Assembly: GCF_030291135.1 (NCBI RefSeq)
Contig: NZ_CP127409.1
Coordinates: forward strand, 2,728,001 to 2,792,000
Reading direction: 5' to 3'
Origin: Rhodanobacter thiooxydans
GTDB taxonomy: Bacteria; Pseudomonadota; Gammaproteobacteria; Xanthomonadales; Rhodanobacteraceae
DNA: 64,000 bases
The notes below the pieces were generated by a model. It searched no databases, was not told the DNA's origin, and worked only from the letters and a program-made list of their open reading frames with translations. Position numbers and translations under genes: made by a program. Numbering within the stretch: position 1 is the first letter of the stretch; every line of letters begins with the position of its first letter. Of this stretch, positions 39,000 through 46,185 are shown piece by piece.

Positions 39000-40967
39000 A
39001 TGAAGTTCGCGATTTCCCTCGCCATCACGGCCACCACGCTGCTGGCCGCGCCCGCATTCGCCGCCGACAGCACTGCCTCGCGCTTCGATCCGCTGCAGAC
39101 CTTCGCCCCGTACAGCTACCCGCAACCGGCCACCGCGTATCGCTCGGCCAGCGGCAAGCCCGGCCCGCTGTTCTGGCAGAACCGCGCCGACTACACGATC
39201 AACGCCACGCTCGACCCGGCCACCCGGCAGCTGCGCGGCAGCGAGGTGATCAGCTACACCAACCACAGCCCCGACGCACTCGACGTGCTGTGGTTGCAGC
39301 TGGACCAGAACCGCTATCGCCGCGACGCCCGCGGCGCGTTCACCAGCAAGTTCCCCACCGAGTTCACCGACGGCTACCAGATCGCCTCGGTGGAAGTGGA
39401 AGACGCGCACGGGAACAGGCAGCCGGTGAAATGGCTGGTTTCCGACACGCGCATGCAGGTGCAGCTGCCCGCGGCGCTGCAGGGCAACGGCGGCAAGCTG
39501 CGCCTGCACGTCGCCTGGAGCTACACCGTGCCCGGCGAATTCGGCGGGCGCACCGACGTCAACCCCAGCAAGAACGGCGAGATCTTCGAGATCGCGCAGT
39601 GGTACCCGCGCATGGCCGTCTACGACGACCTGCGTGGGTGGGACACCGCGCCCTACCTCAACAGCGAGTTCTACCTGGAATACGGCGATTTCGACTACGC
39701 GATCACCGTGCCGTGGGACATGATCGTGGCTGGCTCGGGCGAACTGCTGAACCCGCAGGACGTGCTGACGAAGACCGAGCAGCAGCGGCTGGAGCAGGCG
39801 CGCCACAGCGACAAGACCGTGATGATCCGCAGCGCGGCTGAAGTCACCCAACCGTCCAGCCGTCCAAAGCAGGACGGCACGCTGACCTGGCACTTCGCGA
39901 TGCACAACACCCGCGACGTGGCGTTCGGCGCCTCCAGGGCCTTTGTGTGGGACGCGGCGCGAATCAACCTGCCCGCAGGCAAGAGCGCGCTGGCGATGTC
40001 GGTCTATCCCGCCGAAAGCGGCGGCGACGCTGCCTGGGGCCGCGCCACCGAATACCTCAAGGCCTCCACCGAATACTTCTCCAGGCAGTGGTATCCGTAC
40101 CCCTGGCCGGTGGCGATCAACGAGGCCGGCACCGCCGGCGGCATGGAGTATCCCGGCATCACCTTCGACCACAAGCTGGCCAAGGGCAGCAAGCTGCACA
40201 TGGTGATCGCACACGAGATCGGGCACATCTGGTTCCCGATGATCGTGGGCAGCAACGAACGCCGCGACGCGTGGATGGACGAAGGCTTCAACACCTTCAT
40301 CGACGTCTACGAGGCAGACGCGTTCAACCACGGCGAGTACGCGCCCAAGCGCGACAGCGAATACGCACCGGGCAAGGGCAACCCGGCCGACGAGATCGCC
40401 GCGGTGCTGGCCGATCCCGCCGCGCCGGCCCTGCTCAACGGCGCCGACATGACGCCGGAGAAGTACCGCCACCCGATCAGCTACTTCAAGGGCGCGTTCG
40501 GCATGGTGCTGCTGCGCGAGCAGATCATCGGCCCGGAACGCTTTGATCCCGCCTTCCGCCGCTACATCGCCACCTGGGCGTACAAGCACCCCAGCCCGTC
40601 GGACTTCTTCCGCTTCATGGAAAGCGAGACCGGCGAGGACTTGGGCTGGTTCTGGCGCGGCTGGTACGAACACAACTGGCAGTTCGACATGGCGGTGCAG
40701 AAAGTCGCGCCGATCGACGGCAACTGGAGCCACGGCGCCGAAGTCACCGTGGCCAACCTGGACCGGCTGGTGCTGCCGGCCACGCTCGAAGTGACCTATG
40801 ACGACGGCAGCAAGCAGGATGTCCGCGTGCCGGTGGAGACCTGGCAGCAGCACCGCAGCTACGTGGTGCGCGTGGCCGGCACGCGCAAGGTAGTCTCAGC
40901 CACCATCGACCCGGCGCATGCGCTGCCGGACGCGCTGCGCGCGAACAATACGCTGCAGGTGAAATAG
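39000..40967 (+). CDS. Exported M1-family zinc metallopeptidase
   Basis: 655-residue secreted protein. A signal peptide (MKFAISLAITATTLLAAPAFA) is followed by an N-terminal beta-domain and a thermolysin-like domain with the zinc site HEIGH (His405, Glu406, His409) and third ligand Glu428 at the family spacing of 18 residues. The exopeptidase motif appears as GGMEY instead of GAMEN, so aminopeptidase activity is uncertain. It lacks the large ERAP-like C-terminal helical domain; relatives of this size occur in Bacteroidetes and Xanthomonadales. It begins 28 bases after the epimerase gene and may be read with it, although a peptidase has no obvious role in mannose use except in degrading glycoproteins. 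Confidence 0.85.
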   Translation: MKFAISLAITATTLLAAPAFAADSTASRFDPLQTFAPYSYPQPATAYRSASGKPGPLFWQNRADYTINATLDPATRQLRGSEVISYTNHSPDALDVLWLQLDQNRYRRDARGAFTSKFPTEFTDGYQIASVEVEDAHGNRQPVKWLVSDTRMQVQLPAALQGNGGKLRLHVAWSYTVPGEFGGRTDVNPSKNGEIFEIAQWYPRMAVYDDLRGWDTAPYLNSEFYLEYGDFDYAITVPWDMIVAGSGELLNPQDVLTKTEQQRLEQARHSDKTVMIRSAAEVTQPSSRPKQDGTLTWHFAMHNTRDVAFGASRAFVWDAARINLPAGKSALAMSVYPAESGGDAAWGRATEYLKASTEYFSRQWYPYPWPVAINEAGTAGGMEYPGITFDHKLAKGSKLHMVIAHEIGHIWFPMIVGSNERRDAWMDEGFNTFIDVYEADAFNHGEYAPKRDSEYAPGKGNPADEIAAVLADPAAPALLNGADMTPEKYRHPISYFKGAFGMVLLREQIIGPERFDPAFRRYIATWAYKHPSPSDFFRFMESETGEDLGWFWRGWYEHNWQFDMAVQKVAPIDGNWSHGAEVTVANLDRLVLPATLEVTYDDGSKQDVRVPVETWQQHRSYVVRVAGTRKVVSATIDPAHALPDALRANNTLQVK

Positions 40968-40983
40968 AGCCCGGGCTTTGCGT

Positions 40984-41005
40984 CCTCCCCTGCTCGCAGG
41001 GGAGG
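40984..41005. terminator. Hairpin after the M1 peptidase
   Basis: CCTCCCCTGC / GCAGGGGAGG perfect 10-bp arms separated by two bases (TC), 16 bases past the peptidase stop. It may be a terminator or a REP-like unit, and marks the edge of the foreign cassette island. Confidence 0.5.
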
Positions 41006-41010
41006 GCCAC

Positions 41011-41033
41011 GAATTGTCCCTGACACCTTTTCC
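41011..41033 (+). repeat. Left copy of a 23-bp inverted motif flanking the cassette island
   Basis: GAATTGTCCCTGACACC followed by TTTTCC. The reverse complement recurs at 42455-42477 with 22 of 23 bases identical. The pair faces each other across 1.4 kb holding the integron-type cassettes. Confidence 0.8.
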
Positions 41034-41246
41034 TCGCCACCATCGGCCGTGCTTGCCGGCACCGGCTCCGGGTGAGAGCATCGCTGCATGGTCGCCGCCT
41101 CCGGGAAAGGCTGCAGAATTAGGCTGCAGGTATAGGCGGCGCGAGCAGGGGAAGTCGTTGATTCGTGTAGAAGGTTTCCGGCACCCGTGGCCCGCTTTAT
41201 TGGGTTAGGCTGCGGGATTAGGCTTCATTCAACAATCGAATTTAAG

Positions 41247-41801
41247 TTAGGCATCATGATCACAACTCATCGTGAGATTGTTGATTACTGGTCCGGGCAC
41301 CAAGATGAGTGCGGCTTGTCTGTCGACTGGGCAGAGGCAGAAAAGCTATGTTGGCGCTGCGCTCACAAACGCATGCTTCAGCGATGTCATATGGTTCCAA
41401 GATCTCTAGGCGGTTCCGACACCCCCGATAATCTTGTATTGCTTTGTGCCCAATGCCACGCTGAGGCACCAAACGTCGCTGATCCTTCCTTCATGTGGGT
41501 TTGGCTCCGAGCTCATGCAGTGCCGTTCTACGGAACCTATTGGCAAGAGCGAGGCTTTCGCGAGTACGAGCTGATCTTCGGAGAGAAGCCCTTTGCGGGA
41601 CTTGAACCAACTGATGAGCTTCTGCAAAAAGCAAGGTCCATCCTCAAAGACCTGTTCCGTAAAACCAGCACACACTGGGGACAGGGTAAGATTAATCCCG
41701 CAACGGTGGCATGGGTGCTTCGCCAAGTTGATCAAGCGGCGCGGCATGATGCCTAACCATTCGTTCAAGGCGAACGGCTTCGCCGCCGCTTAACTCCAGC
41801 G
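41247..41801 (+). mobile_element. Integron-type gene cassette 1 (HNH endonuclease)
   Basis: The cassette begins after the G of a core site GTTAGGC (41246-41252) and ends at the G of GTTAGCG (41801). Its leading GTTAGGC is exactly complementary to GCCTAAC, the R'' end of its own attC at 41751-41757, as expected for a cassette excised and inserted as a circle. It is 555 bases long, with one gene that nearly fills it and starts 9 bases inside. The base composition is clearly lower in GC than the flanking genes. No integrase gene is in the window. A further GTTAGGC lies at 41204-41210. Confidence 0.85.
41256..41756 (+). CDS. HNH endonuclease, cassette-borne
   Basis: 166-residue protein with a zinc-type HNH motif: C32-x2-C35, H45 in RCHMVPRSLGG, D58-N59, and C64-x2-C67-H68. 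These give the beta-beta-alpha metal finger of HNH nucleases. The rest (70-166) is a Trp-rich helical tail with no motif I recognise. The start at 41256 lies next to the cassette core site; a longer reading from 41187 would run across the recombination site and is rejected. The stop codon lies inside the attC, which is typical of cassette genes. It has no clear ribosome site. It may be a restriction-type or anti-phage nuclease, or a homing-like enzyme; none of these is shown. Confidence 0.8.
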   Translation: MITTHREIVDYWSGHQDECGLSVDWAEAEKLCWRCAHKRMLQRCHMVPRSLGGSDTPDNLVLLCAQCHAEAPNVADPSFMWVWLRAHAVPFYGTYWQERGFREYELIFGEKPFAGLEPTDELLQKARSILKDLFRKTSTHWGQGKINPATVAWVLRQVDQAARHDA

Positions 41802-41807
41802 TTAGCG
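41751..41807 (+). other. attC recombination site of cassette 1
   Basis: 57-bp imperfect palindrome. It has R'' GCCTAAC, then CATTCGTTCAAGGCGAACG, a central CGGCTTCGCCG, then CGCTTAACTCCAGC and R' GTTAGCG. The TTCAAG / CTTAA inner boxes and the outer core sites have the order and spacing of integron attC (59-base) elements. Confidence 0.85.
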
Positions 41808-42327
41808 CTTATGACAACCTACGGGATCCTTGCGTTTCTCCTCATAGGCCCCTTGGCCTCGCCGAGCTTCGTCCTAGATCCACATCCCAATATGCACGGC
41901 ATGGACATGGCAGGCTACGAACATTATCTGGGCCACCCGATCGTTTCTGGTGCTTATCGCATTGGTGGCGAGGGTGATTTGTATATTTCGCTAGATCGCA
42001 AAGCATCTCAAGCCTTCCCTCATTCTGGAGGCCAGTCCATAGTCATCTATGTCGGTGATAGTGCTGGTGTCACCTTAAAAAAGCTTGGTATAACGCATGC
42101 GGCACAAGCGATCGACATGGATCACTTCTGCGGCTTGATCGGACATGCAACGGTTGAGCTGTCGGGGGTTTGGACGGGGATCGTTGCAGATCGCCGTGAG
42201 TACCAATCTGATCTAGTTCGAGTCATTTCCAAGACACCAGCCCATCTTGAGGGCTGTTCTGGTGTGGTGCGGTGAGCGCTAACCACTCGTTCAAGGCGGA
42301 CGGCTTCGCCGCCGCTTAACTCAAGCG
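41802..42327 (+). mobile_element. Integron-type gene cassette 2 (unknown exported protein)
   Basis: It begins at TTAGCG just after the recombination point of attC 1 and ends at the G of GTTAGTC (42327). Its own lead (G)TTAGCG is exactly complementary to CGCTAAC, the R'' of the attC that closes it (42277-42283). This is the same self-matching rule as in cassette 1, with a different heptamer. The length is 526 bases and its single gene starts 9 bases inside. It is lower in GC than the chromosome around it. Confidence 0.85.
41811..42275 (+). CDS. Unknown cassette-borne protein, probably exported
   Basis: 154 residues, not recognised. The N-terminus MTTYGILAFLLIGPLASPSF is hydrophobic and looks like a signal peptide or membrane anchor. 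It is followed by a His/Met-rich stretch (HPNMHGMDMAGYEHYLGH) that could bind metal. The central part (about 50-100) is beta-rich. The end (DHFCGLIGHATVELSGVWTGIVADRREY) resembles a small beta-barrel, but I cannot name a family. Two cysteines (about 107 and 149) could form a disulfide in the periplasm. The start follows the attC recombination point by 9 bases. Codon use and base composition differ from the neighbouring chromosomal genes. Cassette genes are often of unknown function. Confidence 0.65.
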   Translation: MTTYGILAFLLIGPLASPSFVLDPHPNMHGMDMAGYEHYLGHPIVSGAYRIGGEGDLYISLDRKASQAFPHSGGQSIVIYVGDSAGVTLKKLGITHAAQAIDMDHFCGLIGHATVELSGVWTGIVADRREYQSDLVRVISKTPAHLEGCSGVVR

Positions 42328-42333
42328 TTAGTC
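42277..42333 (+). other. attC recombination site of cassette 2
   Basis: 57-bp site, the same length as attC 1 and identical to it except for a few bases, mainly in the outer heptamers. R'' is CGCTAAC and R' is GTTAGTC. The inner part reads CTCGTTCAAGGCGGACGG, CTTCGCCGCCG, CTTAACTCAAGC. Near-identity of consecutive attC sites is a mark of chromosomal (superintegron-like) arrays. Confidence 0.85.
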
Positions 42334-42454
42334 GGTAGCTCGTGGTGGTTCTTCGTTGCACGCGTTTCGCCCAGCTTCGCGCTGGCTTGTCATCCGTCGC
42401 CGCAGCAGCTTTTGGCGCAGCGTCGTCGCAAGTCCTCAGCTTTCAGAGCTGGTC

Positions 42455-42477
42455 GGGAAAGGTGTCAGGGACAATTC
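42455..42477 (-). repeat. Right copy of the 23-bp inverted motif flanking the cassette island
   Basis: GGGAAAGGTGTCAGGGACAATTC in part: the segment AAAGGTGTCAGGGACAATTC is the exact reverse complement of the left copy. Its position, 122 bases past attC 2, encloses the cassettes and a truncated third-cassette lead. Confidence 0.8.
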
Positions 42478-43113
42478 CAGGCGTGCCAGCGTCATGGCCA
42501 TTGACTCAGCAGCCAAGGCCCACGGACTCACCCGCGACCCAAAAACTCCCAAGCCCGAACCTCCCAAGCCTTGCGCGCGATGCCCGAGACGTTGCACGCA
42601 AGACTCCGCGCTTGCCGTTCAACCCCCAGACCTTCGCGTCCAGCCCTCACGACCTGGCAGCGACAAGGTCCGGAGCGCCGCAGGCGAAGCCTTCCGGGTT
42701 GGCCACGAAAGTTTTTCAGCCGCACGCGACTGTTTGACCCTCGCATTCGCAGTCGATGACCTTCGCGGTCCGAGGCTTTCGGCCTTGCGCTTCGGAGTTT
42801 TTCGCTTGCGGGCAGAGGTGGATCGGTTGCGCGCGAAGGTCGTCGGGTTGCGCGCCAAGCGGAAACCGCTGCGGACGGAGTCCAGGCTGTTGCAGGCGAG
42901 GGTGGAGAACGTCGCGGGCGGAAGCGGCGGAGTGGCCATGGATGGCCACAGTCCTGAGGAGCGAGGAAGTCGAAGGACATGCCGACGACGGGGATGGCCC
43001 CTCATCTGGCGGCGCTTCGACTCCGCCCGCTGCGCGGGCTACGCTCAGCGAGAACGGGCCAGACCGCGAGTCGGGCTGCCTTAAGTAAGTGTCCGGTCCA
43101 CACTGCCCCCGTT
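42478..43113. other. Non-coding stretch between the cassette island and the LigD-type gene
   Basis: 636 bases, GC-rich. All six frames give long open readings, but none has a protein-like composition or a ribosome site; the translations are Arg/Ser/Pro-rich. It holds a 21-bp tandem repeat (42785-42910) and a perfect palindrome GTGGCCAT-GG-ATGGCCAC (42932-42949). It may be a dispersed repeat or a decayed element. Confidence 0.5.
42785..42910 (+). repeat. Six tandem 21-bp degenerate repeats
   Basis: Units begin at 42785, 42806, 42827, 42848, 42869 and 42890. Each starts TTGCG or a close variant (CTGCG, TTGCA) and continues with a purine-rich middle such as GGCAGAGGTGG or CGCGAAGGTCG. In one frame each unit would encode a Leu-Arg-led heptad. 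Confidence 0.7.
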
Positions 43114-44037
43114 TCAGAGCTCCGGCAACACCTGCTGCAACGTGCCGATGCCATCCCACGGATCACGCTTCAACGCCGCCGCCCGCCTTAGCGCCTTGCG
43201 CAGGTCGAACGCCGCCCCGCCCTGCACCCGCCCCAGCTCCTCCCAGCGCAACGGCATCGCCACCGGCGCGCCGGCGCGGGCGCGCAGCGACCAGTTGCAG
43301 ACGCTGGTGGCGCCGCGTGTGTTGCGCAGCCAGTCGATGAAGATCCGGCCCTTGCGCCGCGACTTGCTCGCGGTGGCGATGTACTGCTGCGGGTGCCGCG
43401 CCACCATCGCTTTGGCCAGCGTCTCGCAGAAACGCTTCGCCGCGTCCCAGTCCGGCCCGCGGCGGAACGGCAGCACCACGTGCAGGCCCTTGCCGCCGCT
43501 GGTGCGCACGAAGCTCTGCAGACCGAGTTCCTGCAGCTGCGCACGGATCCTGCGTGCCGCCAGCACCACCGCCGACCACGGCACGCCCGGCGCCGGATCG
43601 AAATCGAACACCAGGCGATCAGGGGCATCGGGCCGATCCACCTGCGCGCCCCACGGATGGAACTCCAGTGCGTTCATCTGCACCAGTTCGAGCAGGCCGG
43701 CCAGGTCGCGCACGTACAGGTAGTCGTCGACGCTGCCGCTCTTCTCGCGCAGCGCGATCGCCTGCACATGCTCGCCCAGCGCGTCCGCATGATGCTTCTG
43801 GAAAAAGCAGGCCGCACCCACCCCGTCCGGGCAGCGCAGCAGCGACAGCGGCCGGTTCGCCAGCTCCGGCAGCATCCAGCGCGCCACCGCGGCGTAGTAC
43901 GCGGCGACGTCGCCCTTGCTGATCGCGCTGCCTGGATAAACCACGCGCGCGGCATGGCTGATCGCCGCCGCCGGCACAGCCACGGCGCCAGCGCGCCCGC
44001 GCGCCGCCGTTTCGAGGTTCAAGTCGGAATCGCTCAC
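43114..44037 (-). CDS. Stand-alone LigD-type polymerase domain (NHEJ primase-polymerase)
   Basis: 307-residue protein covering the complete polymerase domain of bacterial LigD. It shows HAARVVYPGSAISKGDVAAYY, RPLSLLRCPDG, FFQKHH, the catalytic DFDPAPGVPW acidic pair, SFVRTSGGKGLHVVLP, and C-terminal RWEELG. This archaeo-eukaryotic primase fold adds nucleotides, preferably ribonucleotides, at double-strand breaks. The ligase and nuclease domains normally fused to it are absent, and no ku gene is in the window. The GTG start at 44037 has AGGG 7 bases upstream; ATG 44058 is the alternative. A still longer reading adds 40 residues without similarity to a ligase. It may complement a ligase/Ku pair elsewhere, or be a leftover of a split LigD. 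Confidence 0.85.
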   Translation of the reverse strand: MSDSDLNLETAARGRAGAVAVPAAAISHAARVVYPGSAISKGDVAAYYAAVARWMLPELANRPLSLLRCPDGVGAACFFQKHHADALGEHVQAIALREKSGSVDDYLYVRDLAGLLELVQMNALEFHPWGAQVDRPDAPDRLVFDFDPAPGVPWSAVVLAARRIRAQLQELGLQSFVRTSGGKGLHVVLPFRRGPDWDAAKRFCETLAKAMVARHPQQYIATASKSRRKGRIFIDWLRNTRGATSVCNWSLRARAGAPVAMPLRWEELGRVQGGAAFDLRKALRRAAALKRDPWDGIGTLQQVLPEL

Positions 44038-44229
44038 GTTGCCGCCCTGCCACCGCATGGCACCGATGCTAGGCACGCCGCGCGTGCACGCGGCGCCAAC
44101 GAAGCACAGGCCGGCTTTCCGCCGACACGCCGGCGCGTCGACCAGCGTGCCCTGGAACGGCATTCCGCCGTCCGCCAAGCCGTTGCCGGCCGGTTCGGAG
44201 CACCCGAACGTCTGCGCCGGACCGAAAGA

Positions 44230-45996
44230 TCAGCTCGCCCCATCGTGCGGGCGCCCGCCGCGCTTTCGCGTCGCGGCATGGCACGGATCGGCCTTCGCGA
44301 CCATCGTCGCCACGAGGTCGCCGTTGATGGTCAGGCACTGGTCGGCGATCGCTGCCACGCTGTCCCGGTGCGATACCACGACGAGTATCGTCTGCGGCAA
44401 CCGGCGTTTCATTGCGGCCAGCACCTGGATCTCGGACGCGGCGTCGAGCGCGCTGGTCGCTTCGTCCAGCACGGCCAGGAAAGGCCGGCGCAGGATCACC
44501 TGGGCCAGCAGCAGCCGCTGCAGCTCGCCGCCGGAGAGTCGGCTCGCCGTACTGTGCAGCGCGGTGTCCAGGCCCTGCAGCGAGCCGGCCAGCCGCCGGT
44601 CGAGGCCGACGTCCTGCAGCGCGGCCTGCATCAGTTCGGCGCCGGCTTCGGGCGCCGCCCAGCGCAGGCATTCGCGCACCGAGTGCTGCCAGGGCCGCAC
44701 GCCCTGGCTGACATAGGCGCCGTGCCGCACGAGCTCCCGGTATGCGTCGAAGCCGATGGCGTGCCCGTCGACCCGCGCCGCGAAAACCCCGGGCACGCTC
44801 ATGCCAGCCAGCACGTCGACCAGGCTGCTCTTGCCGATGCCGGAGTCGCCGCGGATCAGGGTCAGCTCGCCGGGCCGCAGGCTCACCTGGCGCACGTCGA
44901 GGCCGGCAAGCGGCGGCGCCAGTCGTATCCGCTCGATGTGCAGCGCCGGCCGATCCGCCCCCGGCCCGGCGGGCGATGGCGTCGCCGGCGAACGGATCGT
45001 GTCGAGGTCCATGTAGCGCTGCCAGAGCCCGAAAGCCGGGACGGCCGAACGCAGTTGCTGGAAGCTCTGCCGGGTCGATACCAGATACGGCAGCAGGCGC
45101 CCGAGCAGCAGGCACACCGCGATCAGCGACGACTGATCGACGCCGTGCCAGCGATAGGCGAGCACGAGGACAGCGGCGATCGCGGCCGCCGCCAGCAGTT
45201 CGAGCACCAGCCGTCCGGCTGCCACCAGCTCCAGCTGGCGCCGGTAGCCGTGGCCCAGCGCCGCGGAAATGGCGCCGTAACTTTCCTTTTCCGCGTCAGC
45301 CCGCCCGAACGAACGGATGTGGCGCAGGCGCCGCGGAAAATCCTCGCTGAGCCAGAACAGCCGCGTCATGTCGGCGACATAGCGGCGACCGACCTGCGAC
45401 TGTTCGCGGCCGAAGATGCGCGAGGCAATCAGCACGAAACCGGCAAGCAGCGGTGCCACAAGCATCAGCGGCGGCGACACCCAGAACGCGAAGCCCAGGC
45501 TGACGATCGTGGTGATGCCGGCAACCAGCAGCTGCAACAGCGCGGCAAAACCCTGGGTGAGGGTTTCGACGTTGTAGGTCAGGACGTTCGCGATCTCCGC
45601 CGAGGTCGCATCGGCCAGCGAGGCCAGCGGCGCATCGACCAGCCGTGCATGCACCAGGCGCCGCCGGGTCATGCCGTAACGACTGGTCAGGCGCGCGCCC
45701 AGCCATGCCACCAGCCAGCGCAGCACGGCGAAGGTCGCGGTGGCCGCGACAAAGACGGCAGCCCGCATCTCCACGCTGCCGCCCACGTCGAACATCCCGC
45801 CGGCCAGCCGCAACGCGTGCCCGGGCTGGACCAGCGGCACCAGCAGCACCGCGGCAAGGCTGCCGACCAGTGCCGCCGCCAGCGACAACGCGACATAGGC
45901 GGCGATTTCCGCCAGGTCACCGCCGCCGAGCGTGCGCGCGAGCGAACGCAGCAGGTCGAGCGTGTGGCCCTGCGCCGGCGATGGTTCGTCAGGCAT
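44230..45996 (-). CDS. ABC exporter, fused membrane and ATPase domains
   Basis: 588-residue half-transporter. There are about six membrane helices in residues 30-315 (YVALSLAAALVGSLAAVLL, LLVAGITTIVSLGFAFWV and others). The ATPase domain (about 345-570) has Walker A RGDSGIGKSS, signature LSGGELQR, Walker B FLAVLDEATSALD and the switch VVVSHRDS. It probably works as a homodimer exporting a lipid, peptide or drug. The start was set at ATG 45996; a GTG one codon earlier is possible. It is downstream of a secreted peroxiredoxin on the same strand but separated by a hairpin. The general layout is like the exporters found with peptide natural products, and HPr-kinase-like and nucleotidyltransferase genes lie close by, but no precursor peptide was seen. 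Confidence 0.85.
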   Translation of the reverse strand: MPDEPSPAQGHTLDLLRSLARTLGGGDLAEIAAYVALSLAAALVGSLAAVLLVPLVQPGHALRLAGGMFDVGGSVEMRAAVFVAATATFAVLRWLVAWLGARLTSRYGMTRRRLVHARLVDAPLASLADATSAEIANVLTYNVETLTQGFAALLQLLVAGITTIVSLGFAFWVSPPLMLVAPLLAGFVLIASRIFGREQSQVGRRYVADMTRLFWLSEDFPRRLRHIRSFGRADAEKESYGAISAALGHGYRRQLELVAAGRLVLELLAAAAIAAVLVLAYRWHGVDQSSLIAVCLLLGRLLPYLVSTRQSFQQLRSAVPAFGLWQRYMDLDTIRSPATPSPAGPGADRPALHIERIRLAPPLAGLDVRQVSLRPGELTLIRGDSGIGKSSLVDVLAGMSVPGVFAARVDGHAIGFDAYRELVRHGAYVSQGVRPWQHSVRECLRWAAPEAGAELMQAALQDVGLDRRLAGSLQGLDTALHSTASRLSGGELQRLLLAQVILRRPFLAVLDEATSALDAASEIQVLAAMKRRLPQTILVVVSHRDSVAAIADQCLTINGDLVATMVAKADPCHAATRKRGGRPHDGAS

Positions 45997-46147
45997 CACT
46001 GCTGATCCGGATGGATGGCCGGCAAGATCCGCCGCGGTGGCGGGAACGCTCCGTTACGATCGACGGCAGCACCTCGTCACCGCAGGCGACCGCGATGCCG
46101 GTGAGTGCCATTCGGCACGCATACGGTTGCATCGTCACCCGGCCCGG

Positions 46148-46177
46148 CCGGCGCGTAGCTCATCCACTACGCGCCGG
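46148..46177 (-). terminator. Hairpin after the peroxiredoxin gene
   Basis: Perfect 11-bp stem CCGGCGCGTAG / CTACGCGCCGG with an 8-base loop, 8 bases past the stop codon on the minus strand. It has no T-run. Confidence 0.6.
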
Positions 46178-46185
46178 GGTCCCGC

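Noticed and set aside
41109-41129. GGCTGCAG direct repeat with 13-base period before the cassettes, considered as an attI site
   Set aside because: It has no core-site GTT or paired inverted box; only the GTTAGGC at 41204 and 41246 qualify as core sites.
41187-41255. N-terminal extension of the HNH cassette gene
   Set aside because: It would cross the recombination site GTTAGGC at 41246; cassette genes begin inside the cassette, and the ATG at 41256 does.
42356-43084. 242-codon open frame with heptad-like Leu-Arg repeats after the cassette island
   Set aside because: The composition is Arg-rich throughout. It spans the right inverted motif and the 21-bp repeats, has no ribosome site, and the opposite strand is equally open.
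43114-44178. 40-residue N-terminal extension of the polymerase gene as a remnant of the LigD ligase domain
   Set aside because: The extra residues show no ligase OB-fold or adenylation motif. They are probably untranslated upstream sequence.
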